Assembly: GCF_030815865.1 (NCBI RefSeq) | Contig: NZ_JAUSXI010000001.1 | Span: 3,410,001-3,474,000 of the forward strand | Origin: Arthrobacter globiformis | GTDB taxonomy: Bacteria; Actinomycetota; Actinomycetes; Actinomycetales; Micrococcaceae | Reading direction: 5' to 3' | Length of the DNA stretch: 64,000 nt | Shown: piece after piece, positions 59,445-64,000 of the stretch | How positions within the stretch are numbered: the stretch's first letter is position 1 | How the letters are laid out: every line of letters starts with the position of its first letter | Notes under the pieces: generated by a model | The model's input: only the letters and a program-made list of their open reading frames with translations | Databases searched by the model: none | Told to the model about the DNA's origin: nothing | Made by a program: the position numbers and the translations under genes

Positions 59445-60797
59445 TTAGTCGCGGACCTGGCCCTCGCCCTGGACAATCCACTTGGTGGTTGTCAGCTCGG
59501 TCAGGCCCATCGGGCCGCGGGCGTGAAGCTTCTGGGTGGAAATGCCGACCTCGGCACCCAGGCCCAGTTCGCCGCCGTCGGTAAACCGCGTGGACGCATT
59601 GACTATGACGGCAGCGGAATCGATTTCCGCGATGAAGCGCTCAGCGTTCCGCAGGTCATTCGTCAGGATGGCTTCCGTGTGTCCGGTCGACCACGTGCGG
59701 ATGTGCTTCACGGCGTCGTCCAGGCTGTCCACCATGGCCACGGCCAAGTCCAGGTCCATGTACTCCGTGGCCCAGTCGTCTTCCGTTGCCGGCAGGGATT
59801 CCACCGAACCGGGAAGCGCTGCCCGCACGCGGTCATCGGCATGCAGCCGGACTCCCGCTTTGCTCAGGGCTGCGGCGACCGCGGGCAGAACCGTGGAGCC
59901 CGAGTGCACGAGGAGCGTCTCCACCGTGTTGCAGACGCTGGGGCGCTGCGTCTTGGAGTTGAGGAGGATCTCCACCGCCATGTCTTCACTGGCTGACTCG
60001 TCGATGAAGATGTGAACGTTCCCCTCGCCTGTCTCGATGACCGGCACGGAGGAGTTGTTGACGACGGTCTGGATCAGTTCACGGCCGCCGCGCGGGATCA
60101 GCACGTCCACGCGCCCGCGGGCACGCATCAGCACGTTGGCGCCCTCGCGGCCGAACTGGTCCACGGTCTGCACGGCATCCGCCGGCAGGCCCACGGACTC
60201 CAGAGCGTCGCGCAGGACGCGGATGAGGGCTTCGTTGGTGAAGGCTGCTGCCGAACCGCCGCGGAGGATCACGGCGTTGCCGCTCTTGAGCGCCAGGCCG
60301 GCGATGTCCACAGTCACGTTCGGACGAGCCTCGTAAATCGCGGCAACCACGCCCATGGGGACGTTGACCTGGCGCAGGCGCAGGCCGTTGGGCAGGGTCT
60401 GGCCGCGCACCACATTGCCCACGGGGTCGGGCAGACCGGCCAGGTTTTCCAGGGCGGCGGCGAGGGCGGCAATGCGGGCTTCATTGAGGGTCAGTCGGTC
60501 CAGGAGGGCGGCGGACGTGCCGTTGGCGCGGCCCGCTTCCACGTCCTTGGTGTTCGCGGCCAGGATCTGCTGCCTGTTCGCGAGCAGGGCGTCCCCGATG
60601 GCGCGCAGGGCCTTGTCTTTCCAGGCCCGGTTGGCGCGGCCCATGCTGCGGGCGGCCTGGCGGGAACGGTCGGCGATCGCGTACACGGCGGACTCGATCT
60701 CAGCCGGTGTGGGCTGCCTGTCTTCCGGCAGGGTGGGGACCGTCGTAGCGTCGTTGGATGTCTCAGCTGCTTGGTTCATCAGTGCCTCAGTCATCAT
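59445..60797 (-). CDS. proA: Gamma-glutamyl phosphate reductase
   Basis: A 450-residue aldehyde-dehydrogenase-fold enzyme, second step of proline synthesis. Pro-Met-Gly-Val-Val-Ala-Ala-Ile-Tyr-Glu-Ala-Arg-Pro-Asn-Val-Thr and Leu-Lys-Ser-Gly-Asn-Ala-Val-Ile-Leu-Arg-Gly-Gly are family motifs; the catalytic cysteine is in Arg-Pro-Ser-Val-Cys-Asn-Thr-Val-Glu. The first 35 residues are an extension. It follows proB after 23 bases and uses its product directly. Confidence 0.97.
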   Translation of the reverse strand: MMTEALMNQAAETSNDATTVPTLPEDRQPTPAEIESAVYAIADRSRQAARSMGRANRAWKDKALRAIGDALLANRQQILAANTKDVEAGRANGTSAALLDRLTLNEARIAALAAALENLAGLPDPVGNVVRGQTLPNGLRLRQVNVPMGVVAAIYEARPNVTVDIAGLALKSGNAVILRGGSAAAFTNEALIRVLRDALESVGLPADAVQTVDQFGREGANVLMRARGRVDVLIPRGGRELIQTVVNNSSVPVIETGEGNVHIFIDESASEDMAVEILLNSKTQRPSVCNTVETLLVHSGSTVLPAVAAALSKAGVRLHADDRVRAALPGSVESLPATEDDWATEYMDLDLAVAMVDSLDDAVKHIRTWSTGHTEAILTNDLRNAERFIAEIDSAAVIVNASTRFTDGGELGLGAEVGISTQKLHARGPMGLTELTTTKWIVQGEGQVRD

Positions 60798-60820
60798 TCA
60801 AGTCTAGGCGAGTCCGGCGC

Positions 60821-61993
60821 CTAGACCAGAACCAGGTCGTCAACGTGAACAACTTCACGGTCGAAGCCGCGACCCAGAGCCTCGCCCAGCTCCACGGTGG
60901 ACCGTCCGAGCATCTGCGGCAGTTCGGCCGCGGAGTAGTTCACCAGGCCGCGGGCGATCACCGTGCCGTCCAGCGAAACCATTTCGACGGCGTCTCCGCT
61001 TTCGAAGTTGCCTTCAACAGCCTTGATGCCGGCGGGCAGCAGCGAGGTGCGGTTGTCCCGCACGGCCCGGACGGCGCCGTCGTCAAGGATCAGCCGTCCC
61101 TGCACATGGGCGAGGTGCGCGAGCCACATCATCCGGACAGACTTGCGTCCGCCATTGACGGTAAACCAGGTTCCGACGTCCTCGCCGGCCAGCGCGGCGG
61201 AGGCGTTGGCGGTGGACGTGACGAGGGCCGGGATGCCCGAATCGGCCGCCATCAGGGCCGCCTCCACTTTGGTCTGCATTCCGCCGGTGCCCACGCCGGC
61301 CTTGCCGGTCTTGCCGATGGAGACGCCGTCGAGGTCCTCCGGGCCGTCCACTTGGGGTATCCGCTTTGCGCCTAGGGCGGGCGGGCCGTCATACAGGGAG
61401 TCGACGTCGGACAGCAGCACCAGTGCATCGGCGCGCACCAGGTGCGCCACGAGGGCTGACAGGCGGTCGTTGTCGCCGAAACGGATCTTGTGGGTGGCGA
61501 CGGTGTCGTTCTCGTTGACGACGGGCACGACGCCGAGGTTCAGGAGCCGGTTGAGGGCGCGGAATGCATTCTGGTGGTGGCTGCGGCGCATGAGGTCATC
61601 GGCGGTGAGGAGCACCTGGCTCACGGTGACGCCGTGGGCGGCGAACGCATGGGTATACCGGGCCATCAGCAGTCCCTGCCCCACGCTGGCGGCGGCCTGC
61701 TGGGTGGCGAGGTCACGCGGACGCTTCGCCAAACCGAGCGGCGCGAGACCGGCCGCGATGGCGCCGGAAGACACGAGGATGATCTCGGTGCCCGCATTGC
61801 ACTTGGCGGCCAGCGCGTCTGAAAGTTCGGTCAGCGCCTCCTCCGATATTCCGCCCTTGATGCTGGTAAGGGACGACGATCCTACTTTGACGACAATGCG
61901 GCGCGCCCTGGCGAGCATGCTGCGGTCGTCGGTCTTGGGTTCCTCGATGACAATTGCGGAAGTATCAGTCACGTGTGCGGGTTCACTCCTCAT
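60821..61993 (-). CDS. proB: Glutamate 5-kinase
   Basis: A 390-residue kinase, first step of proline synthesis. The amino-acid kinase domain (about 30-280) has [27 protein letters not shown] and Gly-Thr-Gly-Gly-Met-Gln-Thr-Lys. A PUA domain follows (about 300-385). Its start overlaps the stop of obgE by 11 bases, so the genes are coupled; a GTG at 61969 is an alternative start. Confidence 0.96.
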   Translation of the reverse strand: MRSEPAHVTDTSAIVIEEPKTDDRSMLARARRIVVKVGSSSLTSIKGGISEEALTELSDALAAKCNAGTEIILVSSGAIAAGLAPLGLAKRPRDLATQQAAASVGQGLLMARYTHAFAAHGVTVSQVLLTADDLMRRSHHQNAFRALNRLLNLGVVPVVNENDTVATHKIRFGDNDRLSALVAHLVRADALVLLSDVDSLYDGPPALGAKRIPQVDGPEDLDGVSIGKTGKAGVGTGGMQTKVEAALMAADSGIPALVTSTANASAALAGEDVGTWFTVNGGRKSVRMMWLAHLAHVQGRLILDDGAVRAVRDNRTSLLPAGIKAVEGNFESGDAVEMVSLDGTVIARGLVNYSAAELPQMLGRSTVELGEALGRGFDREVVHVDDLVLV

Positions 61994-63572
61994 GTTCGGT
62001 GTTCAGTCCACTCTCCTTGAGGGGCCGGGCAGCCCGGCGGGCGCTGACGGACTCGGTCCAGATGCCGGCCTTGCGTTCGGCTTCCAGCTCGGCCCGTGCC
62101 GCTGCCTTCGCGTCGCGCCGTTCGATCTGTTCCTCGCGCTTCTGGCCGCGGGTGGGACGGTCGCCGATGTCTGCGAAGCGGACGTCCGTGCCGCGCGGCG
62201 AAGCCAGCAGCTCGGCGCCAGCCATCATGGTCGGCTCCCAGTCGAACACCACGCCGTCGTCCTCACCGATCACCACGGTGTCGCCGGGCTTGGCGCCCTG
62301 CTTGAACAGCTCGGTTTCGACGCCGAGCTTGGCCAGGCGGTCGGCAAGGTAGCCAATGGCTTCCTCGTTGGTGAAGTCCGTCTGCTTGACCCAGCGCACG
62401 GGCTTCTCGCCCAGAACGCGGAACAGAGGCTCCAGGTTTTTCTCCTCGCGGCGGATCCGGAAACCGGACTCGTTGACGGCGCGGGGCCGCAGCACCGGTG
62501 CGTGCACCTTCGGCGGCGTGGCTGCCACACTGTCGCGGGCGGCCTTGACGATCTCTGCCATGGCGAAGCCAAGCTGGCGCAGGCCCTCATGGCTCGTGGC
62601 TGAAACTTCGAAGACCCGGTAGCCCCGGGATTCAAGCTCAGGCCGGACAAACTCGGCCATGTCCTTGCCGTCCGGCAGGTCCACCTTGTTAAGTGCCACC
62701 AGCCGGGGGCGGTGGTTGAGCGGGACAACTTCGCCGTCCGAGCCGGCGTAGCTCATATCCACCGCATACTTTTCGAGCTCGGTTTCGATAATTGCGAGGT
62801 CGGAGAGTGGATCTCGGTCAGATTCCAGCGTACCGCAGTCCAAAACGTGCACCAAAGCGGCACAGCGCTCGACGTGGCGGAGGAAGTTGTGGCCCAGGCC
62901 CTTGCCCTCGCTGGCACCCTCGATGAGGCCCGGAACGTCGGCAATGGTGAAACGGACGTCGCCGGCCTGGACCACGCCAAGGTTGGGGATGAGGGTGGTG
63001 AAGGGGTAGTCGGCGATCTTCGGGCGGGCGGCCGACATAGCCGCGATCAGGCTGGACTTGCCGGCGGAGGGGAAACCTACCAGGGCAATGTCGGCGATCG
63101 ACTTCAGCTCCAGGACAATATCGCTGGCGTCACCCTCGATGCCGAGCAGGGCGAACCCGGGCGCCCGCCGCTTCTGCGAGGACAGCGCGGCGTTTCCCAG
63201 ACCGCCGATCCCGCCGGACGCTGCCACAAATTCGGTGCCTTCCCCCACGAGGTCAGCAAGCACCTTTCCGTCCTTGGTCTTGACGACGGTCCCCTCGGGG
63301 ACAGGCAGGACCAAAGTTTCGCCGTTCTTGCCGCCGCGCCAGTCACCCATGCCGGGGCCGCCGTTGGTGGCATGCCGGTGGGGTGCGTGGTGGTAGTCCA
63401 GCAGCGTGGTGGTCTGCGAGTCGACGCGCAGGATGACGTCGCCGCCGTTGCCGCCGTTGCCGCCGTCGGGCCCGCCCAGCGGCTTGAACTTCTCACGGTG
63501 AACGGAGACACAGCCGTGGCCGCCGGTACCGCCGGATACGTGCAGTACTACCCGGTCTACAAAGCTCGCCAC
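61983..63572 (-). CDS. obgE: Obg GTPase
   Basis: A 529-residue ribosome-assembly and stress GTPase. The glycine-rich Obg fold is at about 1-158; the G domain has [10 protein letters not shown] (P loop), Asp-Val-Pro-Gly-Leu-Ile-Glu-Gly-Ala and Asn-Lys-Val-Asp; the OCT domain follows near 360-440, and an actinobacterial basic tail ends the protein. GTG start at 63572 with GGAG before it. Second gene after rpmA, the usual order. Confidence 0.97.
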   Translation of the reverse strand: MASFVDRVVLHVSGGTGGHGCVSVHREKFKPLGGPDGGNGGNGGDVILRVDSQTTTLLDYHHAPHRHATNGGPGMGDWRGGKNGETLVLPVPEGTVVKTKDGKVLADLVGEGTEFVAASGGIGGLGNAALSSQKRRAPGFALLGIEGDASDIVLELKSIADIALVGFPSAGKSSLIAAMSAARPKIADYPFTTLIPNLGVVQAGDVRFTIADVPGLIEGASEGKGLGHNFLRHVERCAALVHVLDCGTLESDRDPLSDLAIIETELEKYAVDMSYAGSDGEVVPLNHRPRLVALNKVDLPDGKDMAEFVRPELESRGYRVFEVSATSHEGLRQLGFAMAEIVKAARDSVAATPPKVHAPVLRPRAVNESGFRIRREEKNLEPLFRVLGEKPVRWVKQTDFTNEEAIGYLADRLAKLGVETELFKQGAKPGDTVVIGEDDGVVFDWEPTMMAGAELLASPRGTDVRFADIGDRPTRGQKREEQIERRDAKAAARAELEAERKAGIWTESVSARRAARPLKESGLNTEHEE

Positions 63573-63643
63573 GTTGAATCTCCTCTGTTGCTGATCAGGC
63601 CGTTCTGAACGTCCAAATCGATTGTAATGCGGTTAAAAGAACA

Positions 63644-63672
63644 GTGGAGCGAGCCATCATGGCCCGCTCCAC
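63644..63672 (-). terminator. Stem-loop between rpmA and obgE
   Basis: A 12-base-pair stem (GTGGAGCGGGCC / GGCTCGCTCCAC with one G-U pair on the minus strand), five-base loop, followed by TGTTCTTTT. It probably ends part of the ribosomal protein transcript before obgE. Confidence 0.65.
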
Positions 63673-63689
63673 CGGTTTAGAACTTGTTG

Positions 63690-63953
63690 TTACTCTGCAG
63701 CTGCAGCAGCAACGATGTTGACGACCCGACGGCCGCGGCGCGTGCCGAATTCAACGGCGCCTGCCTGCAGGGCGAACAGTGTGTCGTCGCCGCCACGGCC
63801 AACGCCCGCACCGGGGTGGAAGTGGGTGCCGCGCTGGCGGACGATGATCTCGCCAGCGGAAACTACCTGGCCGCCGAAGCGCTTGACGCCGAGGTACTGG
63901 GCGTTGGAGTCACGACCGTTGCGAGTGGAACTCGCGCCTTTTTTGTGTGCCAT
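63690..63953 (-). CDS. rpmA: Ribosomal protein bL27
   Basis: An 87-residue protein of the large ribosomal subunit: [24 protein letters not shown] and Arg-Gly-Thr-His-Phe-His-Pro-Gly. The N-terminus lies near the peptidyl-transferase centre and here needs no cleavage. Normally rplU precedes it; only 47 bases of upstream DNA are in the window, without identifiable rplU sequence. Confidence 0.98.
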   Translation of the reverse strand: MAHKKGASSTRNGRDSNAQYLGVKRFGGQVVSAGEIIVRQRGTHFHPGAGVGRGGDDTLFALQAGAVEFGTRRGRRVVNIVAAAAAE

Positions 63954-64000
63954 TTGGAATGCCTGCCTTTAATTCTTGAGACTGCGGGAAACCTGAACAG

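Overview
The window looks like a chromosomal segment of a high-GC actinobacterium of the Arthrobacter / Pseudarthrobacter group (Micrococcaceae). This rests on the gene order rpmA-obgE-proB-proA-nadD-rsfS, a class Ib ribonucleotide reductase operon nrdH-nrdI-nrdE-nrdF, metE and metF side by side, frequent GTG starts, and interspersed GACAAGCTCGACCAGCGG-type repeats that I associate with this group. The genus is inferred; no 16S gene is present.

The window has two unlike parts. From about 1 to 38.7 kb it is a loose accessory region with small genes on both strands, many of unknown function. At least a dozen of these are broken by frameshifts, a nonsense codon, internal deletion or truncation (DUF4241, NHL repeat, UBP zinc finger, CBS, GNAT, helicase-associated, RNase H and others). 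Several families appear twice, once near 1-15 kb and again near 25-34 kb, usually with the first copy more damaged: a two-gene membrane cassette (2990-3544 and 25738-26667), a 105-residue protein (43-363 and 33847-34164), a helix-turn-helix protein (13970-14220 and 29499-29750), and a C-terminal scrap at 12587 matching 26748-27148. Intact accessory genes include an ECF sigma factor with a CU044_5270-type membrane partner, a DNA/RNA non-specific nuclease, a RutB-like cysteine hydrolase, a fused response-regulator/thioredoxin-reductase-like flavoprotein with a membrane protein, two back-to-back ArsR/SRPBCC modules with visible operators, an M16-type peptidase with an extra C-terminal domain, several alpha/beta hydrolases, an XRE/DUF2975 pair and lipoproteins.

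From about 38.9 kb to the end the genes are intact and mostly housekeeping. The nrdHIEF operon (minus strand) supplies deoxynucleotides; a NrdR-box-like palindrome lies upstream of nrdH. A LysR regulator and a DUF2004 protein follow on the plus strand. metE and metF (minus) make methionine and its methyl donor, with a long hairpin in the metF leader. Then come a lipoprotein, a ROK repressor, an rRNA-type methyltransferase, a flavin monooxygenase-like protein, and two paralogous secreted proteins built on GDDKGG repeats. Two tRNA-Ala(GGC) genes, each with its own terminator, lead into the block rsfS, a membrane-anchored unknown, nadD, a small membrane protein, proA, proB, obgE and rpmA, all read on the minus strand from the right edge.

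The best candidates for new biology are the decay-and-duplication structure of the left region, the two ArsR circuits with clear palindromic operators (one apparently on a leaderless start), the GDDKGG repeat proteins, the short repeat cluster at the accessory/core boundary (38.87-38.93 kb), and the hairpin upstream of metF.
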